Shown: positions 41,820-52,452 of the stretch, piece by piece | How the letters are laid out: each line of letters begins with the position of its first letter | How positions within the stretch are numbered: position 1 is the stretch's first letter | From: Vicia villosa | Lineage: Eukaryota > Streptophyta > Magnoliopsida > Fabales > Fabaceae | Length of the DNA stretch: 64,000 bases | Direction: 5' to 3' | Assembly: GCF_029867415.1 (NCBI RefSeq) | Contig: NC_081186.1 | Coordinates: 22,385,915-22,449,914 of the forward strand | The notes under the pieces: generated by a model | What the model saw: only the letters and a program-made list of their open reading frames with translations | Databases searched by the model: none | What the model was told of the DNA's origin: nothing | Position numbers and translations under genes: made by a program

Positions 41820-42024
41820 TTCGGAAGTGCGTTTCCGAATTCCTCCAAGGGGGGTGAATTCGGAGATGCACTTCCGAATACACCAATTTTCTGAAAAACA
41901 ACTTTATTTCGGAGATGCATCTCCGAAATCAATATTTTCATTAAAATAGTCACCTTTTTAGAGATGCATTTCCGAAAACACATTTTTTTCAATAAAAGTA
42001 CGTTTTCGGAAATGAACTTCCGAA
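41820..42024. repeat. Right cluster of palindromes
   Basis: Palindromic 20-mers of the same family at 41820-41839, 41859-41878, 41908-41927 (perfect) and 42005-42024, plus a partial one near 41959-41976. All share TTCGGA and TCCGAA arms around a GATGCA(T/C) centre. Confidence 0.95.
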
Positions 42025-42100
42025 ACAAGGGGTATTTTTGTAAATTCACCAGAGGTGACCAAAAAGATTAGGAGGTGAGTAAAGAAATTTCCTTTAGTTA

Positions 42101-42908
42101 AAAGCCTATGCATTATGCACAAAAATATATATTTTATTGATTATAACTAAGTTTCCTCTATATACAAATGAAATAATATTACATCATAAACATCTAATTC
42201 CGGGCATGAGTTTTTTCAACTATGACATTATTGTTAACAACATGATAATGTTTACTAATTAAAAACCCATAGTTTTTTTACTTGTGTAGGTTGCTTTGAT
42301 AAGACATCCACGGACAAGAGTTATAATATAAAAGGGACTGTGATCTTACACACAATCTAACAGCGTTAAATTAAATCAAAGAATATGAAACCTAATTTAT
42401 CAAACATGCTTTAATAGCCATGGTTTTATATATTACAAGTGGAATCTGCATCATTTTAAAGTAATTTTAATCTAAAGTATACATACGATACATCATGACA
42501 CTTTCACTAATATATTAGACATTAATCTATTGAGTTGATTAGGTTCTACCAAAAATCACTCCTTCCAAAGTAGAAAGTTTTATAGCAATATTTTATTTAT
42601 TATTGACAATAAAAGAAAAACACTTTTTATTGATAACTTAAACAACACAATGTATTAAAGAACCTTCTCAATCGCAAGTCATGTTTCTAAGGTATAATTT
42701 TTTTAAGTTCATTTGTGAATTTTATAGGTACATATCCTTTTACTATATCATTGATATATTAAACTCCAATGTGTCATAACACCTTTCTTTTATTTTAATA
42801 TATGTTTGTTATATAAGTTTCCTAACCAGCAACAAAGCTCAAAGTAATTTTTTACTACCAAACTTTTTAAATTTTCCCATGAAAATCTATAAACTATAAT
42901 TGCATACA
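42101..42908. other. AT-rich intergenic DNA
   Basis: No ORF, repeat or recognisable element. Confidence 0.6.
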
Positions 42909-43010
42909 CACTACAAGAAAATTTCATATTAGCTACCAAAATATTGCTACAGTTATACATTGAAGCTAATTTGAGACTGATTGGATATTCCTTAACTACC
43001 AATGAAAATT
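42909..43010 (+). mobile_element. CACTA-type terminus (one end only)
   Basis: CACTACAAGAAAATTTCATATTAG begins at 42909. It is followed by short subterminal 'agctac/agcta' motifs (42939, 42965, 43013), as expected near CACTA ends. No partner end is found before the assembly gap at 46654, so the extent is unknown. The gene fragments to the right may be its cargo. Confidence 0.6.
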
Positions 43011-43382
43011 CTAGCTAATACTTATATTTTTGTAAACCGGTTCTTGATTTACTATATTTTCTATTACTTTTTATTTTATTTTTATGTTTGAAGTTAAAAA
43101 TGATTTAAGAAAAAAACATAAATTTGCAAGTAATTTACAATTAAAATTAATTGAATAAAAAAATAAAAAAATCACATTTTCAATTTTACAATAAATATAA
43201 AAATTATTTTTAAAAACAATTAAATACTTTCTTGATTCAATTTTACAATTTTTTGAAACAAGTTTGTAGAAAAAAAGTATGTATAGAATTTTAATATATA
43301 TTTTTTTCATTTAAAAAAAGAATTGTCCATAAAAAAAAATTCCAACTATGCGTTTCCTTTGCTATCTAGCTTCGTCTTTTCC

Positions 43383-43617
43383 TCTCCGATCGATCTCGCG
43401 TGCATCTCAAATCGACGTCGTATTCATCTCCGCTCCACTTCGTATTCAGCTCCGATCCACTTCGTCTGCATCTCCAATCGACGTCGTATGCATCTCCGAT
43501 CGACCTCGTTTGCATCTCCGATCCACTTCGTCTGCATCTCCAATCGACGTCGTATGCATCTCCGATCGACCTCGTTTGCATCTCCGATCGACCTCGTGTG
43601 CATCTCCGATCGATGTC
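43383..43617. repeat. 22-bp minisatellite
   Basis: About ten tandem units of the type 'ctcgtttgcatctccgatcgac', with variant arms (cgtatgcatctccaatcgac). Because 22 is not a multiple of 3 and stops are rare in the unit, several frames on both strands are open across it. These are not taken as genes. Confidence 0.92.
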
Positions 43618-44276
43618 TCCGTCTGCAATCAACTTTGTCTCATTCTCAATTCGATCTTGTCCTAGTCATATTGATCTATTATCCTCTCTCCATTTCTAAT
43701 CGATCTTCACATTCTCTCATCCTTGCTCCTATTTTCATATGAAACCCTAATCTAGCTGTTTAACATCTATAATTCATATTTTTTCTATTTCAGGTTCTTT
43801 CAGTTTTGATTTTTTTTTATCCAGTTGAAGAAAAGTAATTGAAGCTTCAAGAGTCACGAAATGCTCTAAGAGAAGTTGTGAAGCTGCTTGAACAAATCAT
43901 TAGCAAGTTCCAAACTTAGAGTGCGAGCTTCAAAAAAGGTAACATGGAATTTGAAATCTAATAATGTAAATTGTTTATGTTGTATGTTTCTGTTACGTTG
44001 ATGACAGGAAAAATGAAATAACTGATTAGAGCCGCTAATAATGTGTATGATATTGATGATACTATTGATAATCCATTCATTGTCTGACACGATATCTCTA
44101 ATGATAATTTGAGGAAATGAAATTAATTGAATAGAATTGCTTGTGTTGGTGTCGATGTTGTCTTGAGTCTTGAAAGCATACACACTTTCAATTTAAAGTG
44201 TCGGTGCTCTATAAGATGACAATAAAAGGTAATTGACCAATAAATTGAAAGAATTGTATGTTTAAACATTGTGCAG

Positions 44277-44485
44277 AGTCTGCTGATGTGTATACCATAA
44301 TTCAAGTCCCTATCTTTGGACTCTGGGGATTCAAGTGTATGTCTTATTCCATGTGTTTCTTCTTCTAATTTTTGAAAAAAATGGTTTCTCTTATTATTTT
44401 TCTTGATTGTGATTGCAGGTACATTATAAATGTTGGGGCTTTTACAACAATGTGTCCATCATTGCTTGGTGGAACGTTGCCTCAG
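44277..44485 (+). pseudogene. Two exon-like pieces, gene uncertain
   Basis: Piece one (44277-44336) lies between a GCAG acceptor and a gtatgt donor and reads SADVYTIIQVPIFGLWGFK. Piece two (44419-44485) lies between 'attgcag' and gtaaaa and reads YIINVGAFTTMCPSLLGG and then TLPQ. The second faintly recalls the transmembrane segment of cationic amino acid transporters ending in 'G.LLPQ', but I would not rely on it. Both look like membrane-protein exons in the same orientation as the folate-gene fragment downstream. Confidence 0.35.
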
Positions 44486-45167
44486 GTAAAACTAATTAGA
44501 ATACTCTTCCCTCTTTTTGTATTCCTTATCTTATTTCTTTACCTCAAGCTTTCGATTCGAAGCTCAAATCACTCTATTCGATTCCTCAATTTTTTACTAC
44601 TCGATTTAGGTAAATTTTTACTACTCGATTTACTTGCTGTTGTTGATTTTTTTGCTCTAGGTTTGTTAGATTTTGAGATCTAAAAGTTTTTATTTGGTGC
44701 TTTTGTTTACATATCTGAGTCGATTGGTTCTCAATTTTCTTGAGATGTCGAAGTCGAAGGCCACATCGTATTGGAAATCGGTCTCAGCCTTCTCATTCTT
44801 GTTAGAATTCCGACTCTGATGCTGATACGGATTACATGTTTGATTATATTTCTCCTTCGAATTTCAAATCAATAGTTTTATTTATATATTTACTTTTTAA
44901 ATTTAACAGGTGTAGAAAAAACATGAGGATGTTTTCAAATGAAGATACTGGAAAAGCATGGGATCATAGTGTCACACTGAAAAGTTATCAAGTTTTACTT
45001 GGTAAAGTATGAAACCACATTGCTTACGCTATAAGTTGTAAATTAACTGTTTATCCAAACAAGACCTTATGCTATACGTAATTATGTGATAATGTTTGGT
45101 TATGCTTAATTAAGTTGTTTATCCAAACATGGTCTAACTGTCTGATTATGGGTTTGTACAGTGAGTC

Positions 45168-45301
45168 AGTTTATGTAGTATGGATTCTTGAAGGGTAACA
45201 AGCCAGATTTCCATGTGGCAATGGTGCCTCAAAGAGCCAAGCCCTTTTATGCCTCTTTAGTGGACAGATTTAGGAGTGCTTATAACTCTGATGCAATCAA
45301 G
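45168..45301 (+). pseudogene. Exon-like piece, unrecognised
   Basis: After a 'tttgtacag' acceptor, a frame reads GNKPDFHVAMVPQRAKPFYA and then SLVDRFRSAYNSDAIK, ending exactly at a gtatgc donor (45302). The composition looks like genuine soluble protein. I do not recognise the family. Confidence 0.35.
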
Positions 45302-45792
45302 GTATGCTATCTGTTTTTTGTTATACTTCAATTTATATTTCTATTATTTGATCTGATTAAAGATTTTACTTTTGATACATTGTTTGTGTATACAGTTTTA
45401 CAATGCCAACGAATCACAATTTATAGTTCATCAAGTCATATTGTGAGTTTGGTTGGAGCCCTTCTTATTTTGACACACCTCTAACTTACGTTCCTAATAA
45501 TGTCTAGTATATTTGTAATTTTTCAGCCTAGAGATTTTTTATCAGTAGTCATTGAAATCGGTAGTCGGGGTTTACGGTACTCACAACCCACCGACCTCTT
45601 AGGCTGGACTCTAGTAGTAGTAATGATCAAATTTATGAGCATTAAGCAAAATGGAAATCACATACTTTTGTTACCAGCCAGCTTTATGATCAAACTTAGT
45701 TTGTTATTGACTTATAGGGTCTCATTGGGAAAACCATTTTCAAACAGAACTAAGATGAATTGGACACCACTTTCAAACAGAACTAAGATGAA

Positions 45793-46016
45793 TTGGACGC
45801 CATTTTCAAACAGAAGCGAACTCTCTGTACTCAGCTCAGCAAAACCCTCAAGGCCATCGACCCCTCCCTCGGATCTCAACAAGGTACAATACAATTTAAT
45901 CTTTGGTTGCTCTTTTTTTATTCCCACACAATCGTTTCTTGTTCAGACAATGCTATTCAGGACATAATTTTAGGAGCTCCGTGGTTCAAATCAAGTCTTA
46001 GGTTATGCGCATACAA
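45793..46016 (+). pseudogene. 5-formyltetrahydrofolate cyclo-ligase gene fragment
   Basis: Exon 1 (to 45883) reads DAIFKQKRTLCTQLSKTLKA then IDPSLGSQQ. After a 63-nt GT...AG intron (45884-45946), exon 2 continues in phase as DNAIQDIILGAPWFKSSLRL then CAY. This is the N-terminus of plant 5-FCL, which converts 5-formyl-THF to methenyl-THF ('RS..DNAIQ..VL.APWFK...RLCAYISC' in the family, from memory). The start codon is TTG instead of ATG, and a 31-bp tandem duplication (about 45737-45797) sits directly at the start. Exon 2 is cut off after about 70 nt. The ATP-binding part is missing, so it is not functional. Confidence 0.82.
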
Positions 46017-46446
46017 TTGTCTTGCATTTCCAAAAACAATGACAATGTCAAAAGAGCTATTTTCATTATTTCTTTAAATGCATCATTCTTAGCTAGCATA
46101 TTTAATTCTCTTCACCAGAATGACTCACTTGTTAACAATTAAAACAACAACGAAATCATATTTCATAGGGCCTTGTTTAAACTTAGTTTAAATTTAATTT
46201 AGATGAATGACTAAATAAGTATATCTTATAATAGAACTCTACAATTTTCTTAACTAGAATTAGAATACAAATCTCATCAATGCATGCCACTGACAACATA
46301 TTTCCTCTATATACTAGTTAAAACCTTACATATATTACTATTGATTTTACATTAAATTTCATGATACACTATTCACATTTGAATTCCCATTTTGATTCAT
46401 ACCTGCTTTTTTTGTTTATTCTTCACGTTGTCTTCTGTCATTGTAG

Positions 46447-46534
46447 ATGTCTCCATTCAAGTCTTTACGATTCTACTCGTTCTTGGGAGCTGCTGTTAAT
46501 GCAGAAACTAGAGGAAGTTGGAAGCTCTGTCAAG
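46447..46534 (+). pseudogene. Exon-like piece, unrecognised
   Basis: Between a 'cattgtag' acceptor and a 'gttaaa' donor, one open frame reads CLHSSLYDSTRSWELLLMQK and LEEVGSSVK. Same orientation as the fragments upstream. No family recognised. Confidence 0.25.
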
Positions 46535-46653
46535 GTTAAAATTTAACGCATCATATATTATAGTTATTTTGGATTAATCACATTGACTTTGGAATGAGGA
46601 GACACAAAAAATTTAGAGACATGTTGATTTGAGGTTTGTTTTTCTTTTCATTT

Positions 46654-46753
46654 NNNNNNNNNNNNNNNNNNNNNNNNNNNNNNNNNNNNNNNNNNNNNNN
46701 NNNNNNNNNNNNNNNNNNNNNNNNNNNNNNNNNNNNNNNNNNNNNNNNNNNNN
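46654..46753. other. Assembly gap, 100 N
   Basis: Exactly 100 N, the conventional length for a gap of unknown size. The ORF that appears to cross it is an artefact. Confidence 1.
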
Positions 46754-48005
46754 ACTCAGAAGAACATGCAACTACAATAGTATCACAAGGAGCTAGATTT
46801 CAACAAGACAATCTTCAAAGAGTTAAACAGAAATATCTATGTTCACATACAACAAGCACAAAATCAGAAAGTACATTAGAAGCTTCAAAGGAATTGAAAA
46901 AGAAATATCAATATACATGAGGATTTATTACAGCAAGAAGATCACATGAACAGAAGATCAGAAGTTCTGATAGAGTAACGCAGTGACATACAAAACACAA
47001 TCAACAAAGAGTCACTTATGAACCAATGAAGAATCTACAGCTAATCATACAAATTGAATAAAATACAAAGCTTAGAATCAAATGGGAAGCCGTTAGAAAC
47101 ATCATCATAAGCAAAACGGTTACAACATTTAAAAGGAACAACTCTCAAGGTTGATTGAAGAAGCAAGCCACATGCAGCGCATTGGAAAGACAAAGCTTAA
47201 CCAAAGAAACATGTCATCAACTGCAATCATCATGTTGAAGATAAGGTTATGCCAAGAACAACACTTGTCATTAAAGTTTCAATCTAGACAAAGCATTCAA
47301 GCAATAATCAAACAAATCTCAACGGCTATATTCCAATGGTAACTCATCAAGCTATATATATAGATCAAATTTCAAACTTGAGAGTGTGCCCATTCGTACA
47401 CCAAAATTCATTGAATATGCCTCCAAAGTGTGAACCCATGATTCAACTACAGAGTGCAGAAAAAGAGAAATCTTGAGAGAAAATCTGTAGAGAGAAGCTG
47501 AGCATGAAAGTATAAATGAAGAAATGTGAAATCATGCATCAGAAGTTACACAAGAGGCAACACATACTCTGTATGTGATGAAATAATCCATAGTGTTGTT
47601 ATACGCTAACCATAAGCCTAAGTGAAGAAATCATAGAAGAATTGAAGAAGAAATCTCTACTGTTTAGCAGTATTCTCCACTGGAGTTATCAGAAGTTCAC
47701 CAACACTTGATCAACTTATACATTGTTCACATTGAATGACTTGAGAAACTAAATACACTGAGTTGTTGCTCGAAGAAGTGTTTCATGTCTTCTTATGATC
47801 ATTAAATGCATTATCAGCTGTAACAAGCTTCAAGATCAGTATTCAAGAAGAAGACAAGCATATGAAGAAGCAATTCACTAGAGCTGCTGCTCTAAATCTG
47901 CTTTCAGAAGATCATTTGAAGAAGCAACTCAAAATAAGAGTTAATGCTCTGAATCTGCTTGAAGAAGAAATGAAGATCAAATCAAAAGCAATCAATAATA
48001 GAGTT
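46754..48005 (+). mobile_element. Probable LTR fragment of another retroelement
   Basis: No coding frame. A TATA-like 'ctatatatatagatc' at about 47353-47366, preceded by promoter-like spacing, and the 'agaagatca/atcagaag' word usage resemble copia LTRs. The left part is lost in the gap and the right end abuts the Copia-2 LTR. Around 47870-47985 two related 60-bp stretches ('ctgctctaaatctgctt' and 'atgctctgaatctgctt') are adjacent. Confidence 0.4.
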
Positions 48006-48912
48006 TGAAAATTCTAGTAATACACGCTCGATGTCAAACTGAATGTTATGACATCCACTATTACGCAGCACAGACAATAATAACAAACATCATAAAACAG
48101 TAAGGAACACAGAGAATTGTTTACCCAGTTCGGTTCAAACAACCTACTCTGGGGGCTTCCAAGCCAGGGATGAAGTCCACTATTAGCAGTATCAATTCAG
48201 AGCTAAACTCCCAGTTTACAAATCCTCACTTAATCACTATCCAATGACCCTTCTACCTAGGTTCTACCTAGATATGGAATATCTCCATTCCACTCCCCCT
48301 CAATCACAGCAGTGATAACACATACACAATAAACAGATTACAGATAGAAGACACACTTCAAAAACACACCTTGATCTGCTTAAAAGCTTTAATCAAGAGA
48401 CACACACTCGTGCTTAAAAGCTTAGAGTGACACAACTAAAACACAAACTAATTCCAACGCAATCATCAAAGATAATAGCGTGGATCACAAGAGATAGTTA
48501 CATAACATCCGTTCTTCACAATACACAATCTTCTGTCTGCGTTCCAAATTAGGATTGCAGTTCTTTTTATATGCAGTCTTGGGCCTTGGGCTTTTTTAGA
48601 AACACATTAGGGTTAACAAAGTTAACCTAATTCACACGCCAACTGTCTGTTACACAATGTGCTGTCAGTAGGATCTTCTGAACGAAATTTGCAGCACTCA
48701 ATAAAAATTTTCCTAAACATATAAAAGTGATAAATCAGGAAACACAATTAATAAAAACTAACAGCTCCTGCTGTCACACATGGATGTCATGACATCGATC
48801 ATGACATTCATTACAAAACCTGTATTAGCTCCACACATATATGCAACTTGCATATTCACAATCAACCAGGTATGTTTTACCAATAATGCAGCCAACATGC
48901 AAAACACCTTCA
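48006..48912 (-). repeat. Copia-2 3' LTR
   Basis: The right edge is firm: the minus strand reads GGGGGAGAT followed by TGAAGGTGTTTTGCATG at 48912. The left edge is tentative (minus strand ...AGAATTTTCA at 48006) because no second LTR is available. It contains 'tgatgtcatgacatc' repeats near 48040 and 48785. Confidence 0.65.
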
Positions 48913-48927
48913 ATCTCCCCCTTTGGC
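48913..48927 (-). promoter_or_regulatory. Copia-2 polypurine tract
   Basis: GCCAAAGGGGGAGAT on the minus strand, directly before the LTR. A second similar tract (CCAAATAGGGGGAT) lies at 49187-49200. Confidence 0.8.
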
Positions 48928-49283
48928 AAATTTTTGGCTAAAACATCCTGTCACACCATACCAGAGAAACACTTGCAGCGGATAACCAAAACACAAGCTA
49001 ATACAAACAAACAACATACATCACCAGTATGTACACAGTGCTCAGACAAAAATAGATAGTTCACAAGAGTCGCACAAGCACAAGCACAAGCACAAGCACA
49101 AACAGATCAACACAAAGATAAGCAAATAGAATTGTTGATCACACACAACCACCCTTCTTGTTGTTCTAGGGTGACACATAATACTTATCCCCCTATTTGG
49201 CCACAAATGTTGCCAAAGCCAAAAGAAGTCTCTTCTCCTCCTGTATTTTTGTTTTTTTTGCTTTTGTTTGTTGTTGTTTTACT

Positions 49284-52200
49284 CTATGGTTCTTCAAGGA
49301 TGCATAGTCCCAACCTGCTTCGCAAGTTCTCAAACTGTGTAGAATCAAGAGCTTTTGTGAAGATGTCAGCTAGCTGAAGTTCAGTGTTTATGTGCTCTAG
49401 GCAAATTACCTTGTCTTCGACAAGCTCTCTTATAAAATGGTGTCTGATATCAATATGTTTGGTTCTACTATGCTAAATTGGATTTTTGGAGATATTGATA
49501 GCACTGAGATTGTCACAATATAAAGTCATGACATCCTGAGGAACATTGTACTCAGTCAACATTTGTTTCATCCATACCAATTGGGAACAACTGCTACCAG
49601 CTGGTATGTACTCTACTTCAGGTGTAGATAAGGAGACACAATTTTGTTTCTGGCTGATTCACGATATAAGGTTGCTACCTAGAAAGAAACATCCTCCATA
49701 TGTGCTTTTTCTGTCATCAGCACTTCCAGCCCAGTCAGCATCACAGTATCCAGTCAAGACAGGGTTACTTCCATTGGTGTACAGTATGCCATAGCCTGAA
49801 GTCCCATTTAAATATTTAAGAATTCTCTTGACTTGATTTAAGTGACTTGCCTTTGGCTCTGCTTGATATCTGGCACACACTCCAACTGCAAATGTAATAT
49901 CTAGTCTGCTGGCTGTCAGATGTAACAGGCTACCAATCATGCTTCTGTACAGACTCTGGTCAACACTTATGCCTCCTTCGTCTTTAGATAGTTTTTGATG
50001 AGTTGGTGCAGGAGTTCTTTTGTGACTCGCATTGTCCATACCAAATTTCTTTACTATATTCTTGGCATATTTGCTTTGAGACATGAATGTGGAGTCTTCC
50101 ATTTGCTTGATTTGAAGACCAAGAAAGTAAGTCAGTTCCCCAACCATACTCATTTCAAATTCAGTCTGCATTTGACCAACAAAATGTTTTACCATTGTAT
50201 CTGACATTCCTCCAAACACCATGTCATCGACATATATCTGAGCAATCATGATTCTTCCATCTGTGTTTTTGACAAAGAGGGTTTTGTCTATTCCGCCTTT
50301 CTTATATCCATTTGTGGTCAGAAACTCAGTTAATCTTTCATACCAAGCTCTTGGATCTTGTTTCAACCCATAGAGAGCTTTTCTCAGTTTGTATACATGA
50401 TCTGGAAAGTTTGGATTAGCAAACCCTTTAAGTTGTTCTACATAAACTTCTTCGTTCAGATATCCATTTAGAAATGCACTTTTTACATCCATCTGATAAA
50501 GTTTGAACTTTAGAATGCAAGCTACTCCTAGTAGAAGTCTGATTGACTCAATTCTTGCTACAGGAGAAAAAGTCTCATCAAAGTCTACTCCCTCCACTTG
50601 AGTGTATCCTTGAGCCACTAACCTGGCCTTGTTTCTTGTTATGACTCCTTGTTCATCTGTCTTGTTCTTGTATATCCATTTGGTACCTATGATATTTGTC
50701 CCTTCTGGTCTGGGTACCAGTTCCCATACTTCGTTTCTTTTGAACTGTGCAAGTTCCTCTTGCATGGCATTGATCCAAAACTCATCTGTCAGGGCTTCCT
50801 TCATACTTTTTGGTTCAACTTTGGACACAAAGCAGGAATTAGCTATAGTTCCTTTTGACCTGGTCATTATTCCACTGTTGAGATCTCCTATGATCAGTTC
50901 CTTGGGGTGATCTTTCTGAATTCTAATAGATGGATCTTTGTTGATTGGCTCAGGTTCTGGTTCTGAAGGAGTTTCATTGCCTACTTCAGGTTGGTTTGTC
51001 TGTTCAGCCTGAATTTCAATGAATGTCTCAACATTCTCTGTGACATCGAATTCTCCATGTTGATCATTAATGACCACATTGATGGATTCCATCATCACTT
51101 GTGTTCTGATGTTGAACACTCTATAAGCCCTGCTGTTTGTTGAATATCCCAATAATATGCCTTCATCACTTTTGGAGTCCATTTTTCTCCTTTGGTCTCG
51201 ATCTGTTAGGATATAGCACTTGCTTCCAAAAACATGAAAGTACTTGAAACTTGGTTTCTTTCCTCTCTAGAGTTCATACAGAGTTGAGGAGGTTCCTTTT
51301 CTCAACGTAACTTTGTTATGGACATAGCAGGCCGAGTTCATAGCCTCAGCCCAAAAATACATGGGAAGTTTCTTAGCAGGAATCATTGCTCTGGCTGATT
51401 CTTGTATAGTCCTGTTTTTCCTTTCTACTACTCCGTTTTGTTGGGGTGTAATAGGGGAGGAGAACTCATGACTAATTCCTTTAGTTGAGCAGAATTCAGC
51501 AAATCTAGCATTCTCAAATTCTTTTCCATGATCGCTTCTGATTCTGATGACAGTGTTTTCCTTTTCTCTTTGGAGTCTGGTGCAGAGCTCTTTAAAGACA
51601 TCAAATACGTCAGATTTTTCTCTAATGAAGCTTATCCATGTGTATCTGGAAAAATCATCAACTACTACATAAGCATACCTTTTTCCTCCAAGACTTTCCA
51701 CTTGCATTGGTCCCATTAGATCCATATGCAATAGTTCCAGAGTTTTAGAGGTGGTGAGTTGACTGACCCTTGGGTGAGAGGTCCTGGTTTGCTTTCCAAC
51801 CTGAAATTCTCCACAAACTTTGCCTTCATCAATCTGTAGCTTAGGTATTCCTCTCACAGCTTCTTTGTTTATGATCTTTTTCATTTCTCTCAAATGCAGA
51901 TGTCCCAGTTTTTGATGCCAGAGTCTAACTTCTTTTTCCTCTTTTGCCATGGTACATATTGATGAATGACTTGCTATTTTGGGTTCCCATAAGTAGCAGT
52001 TGTCTTTGTATCTTACTCCCTTCATGACCTCTACATCTTCTTCATTAGTGACCACACATTCATCTTTGGTAAATCTGACTTTTAGGCCTTGGTCACATAG
52101 CTGACTGATGCTGATCAAGTTTGCAGCTAGACCATTGACTAGTAGAACACTGTCTAGTTTTCCTACCCCTTTAATCTCTCCCCTGGCTCCATCACCAAAG

Positions 52201-52313
52201 GTTACATAGCTGGTGGAATGTGGCTTGATTTCTTCCAACAAGTTTTTCATTCCTGTCATGTGTTTTGAACATCCACTGTCAAAGTACCAGTCTCCTTTGG
52301 TTGACACCCTCAA
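49284..52313 (-). pseudogene. pol: Copia-2 pol with three in-frame stops
   Basis: One continuous frame from protease to the RNase H end. Protease DSGCSKHMTG; pre-integrase WHQKLGHLHLREMKK; integrase HMDLMGPMQV, RIRSDHGKEFEN, GVVERKNRT; RT with TFSPVARIESIRLLLG and YVDDMVFGG; RNase H GYCDADWAG and the closing ADIFTKALD. It is interrupted by TAG at 51267-51269, TGA at 49659-49661 and TAG at 49473-49475, without frameshifts. The first two stand where Trp is expected and the third where Gln is usual, so all fit G:C to A:T transitions. A Cys in the HHCC zinc region also appears lost (GEFQVGKQ, where 'C..C..GK' is usual). Not functional. Confidence 0.93.
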
Positions 52314-52452
52314 GGAGGTATGAGAAATTAAAGCAGAACATTTAGCAACCCATCATTGTTTCGCGAGAATGTTGTGCTGGTTGAGATTGCTTGTATATTT
52401 TTGCCACGGGTACCCAATCAGTTCATAGCAAAATCATTTCAGGTGTCCAACT

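Larger units (their letters stand above)
40278..42093 (+). mobile_element. TIR element carrying an ARGONAUTE fragment
   Basis: A 1.8-kb segment with imperfect inverted ends: AGGTTTTTTCTTTACCCACC at 40278 and, inverted from 42093, AGGAAATTTCTTTACTCACC. It is flanked by the 7-bp direct repeat TTAGTTA (40271-40277 and 42094-42100). Just inside each end are clusters of 20-bp palindromes of the type TTCGGAGATGCATCTCCGAA (three on the left, five on the right). The centre has host-derived DNA. No transposase is seen, so it is a non-autonomous 'pack'-type element. The superfamily is unclear: a 7-bp TSD is unusual, and 8 bp with a mismatch is possible. Confidence 0.7.
48006..52452 (-). mobile_element. 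Copia-2: decayed Sirevirus-like element, 5' part missing
   Basis: Minus-strand copia element. Present are a 3' LTR (48006-48912), PPT, 3' spacer, and pol from protease to RNase H, then a short degraded gag end. At 52453 it is interrupted by a plus-strand LTR of the Copia-1 family, and its gag and 5' LTR are not in the window. Three stops in pol show it is old. Confidence 0.85.

Noticed and set aside
40343..42024. CRISPR-like array of regular palindromic repeats
   Set aside because: Spacing is irregular, units are palindromic without unique spacers of constant size, and the setting is a plant transposon.
43323..43742. 139-codon Ser/Ile/Arg-rich ORF and its overlapping partners on both strands
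   Set aside because: All are readings of the same 22-bp minisatellite.
46636..46920. 94-codon ORF crossing the N run
   Set aside because: A third of it is unknown sequence; the two sides are unrelated pieces joined by a scaffold gap.
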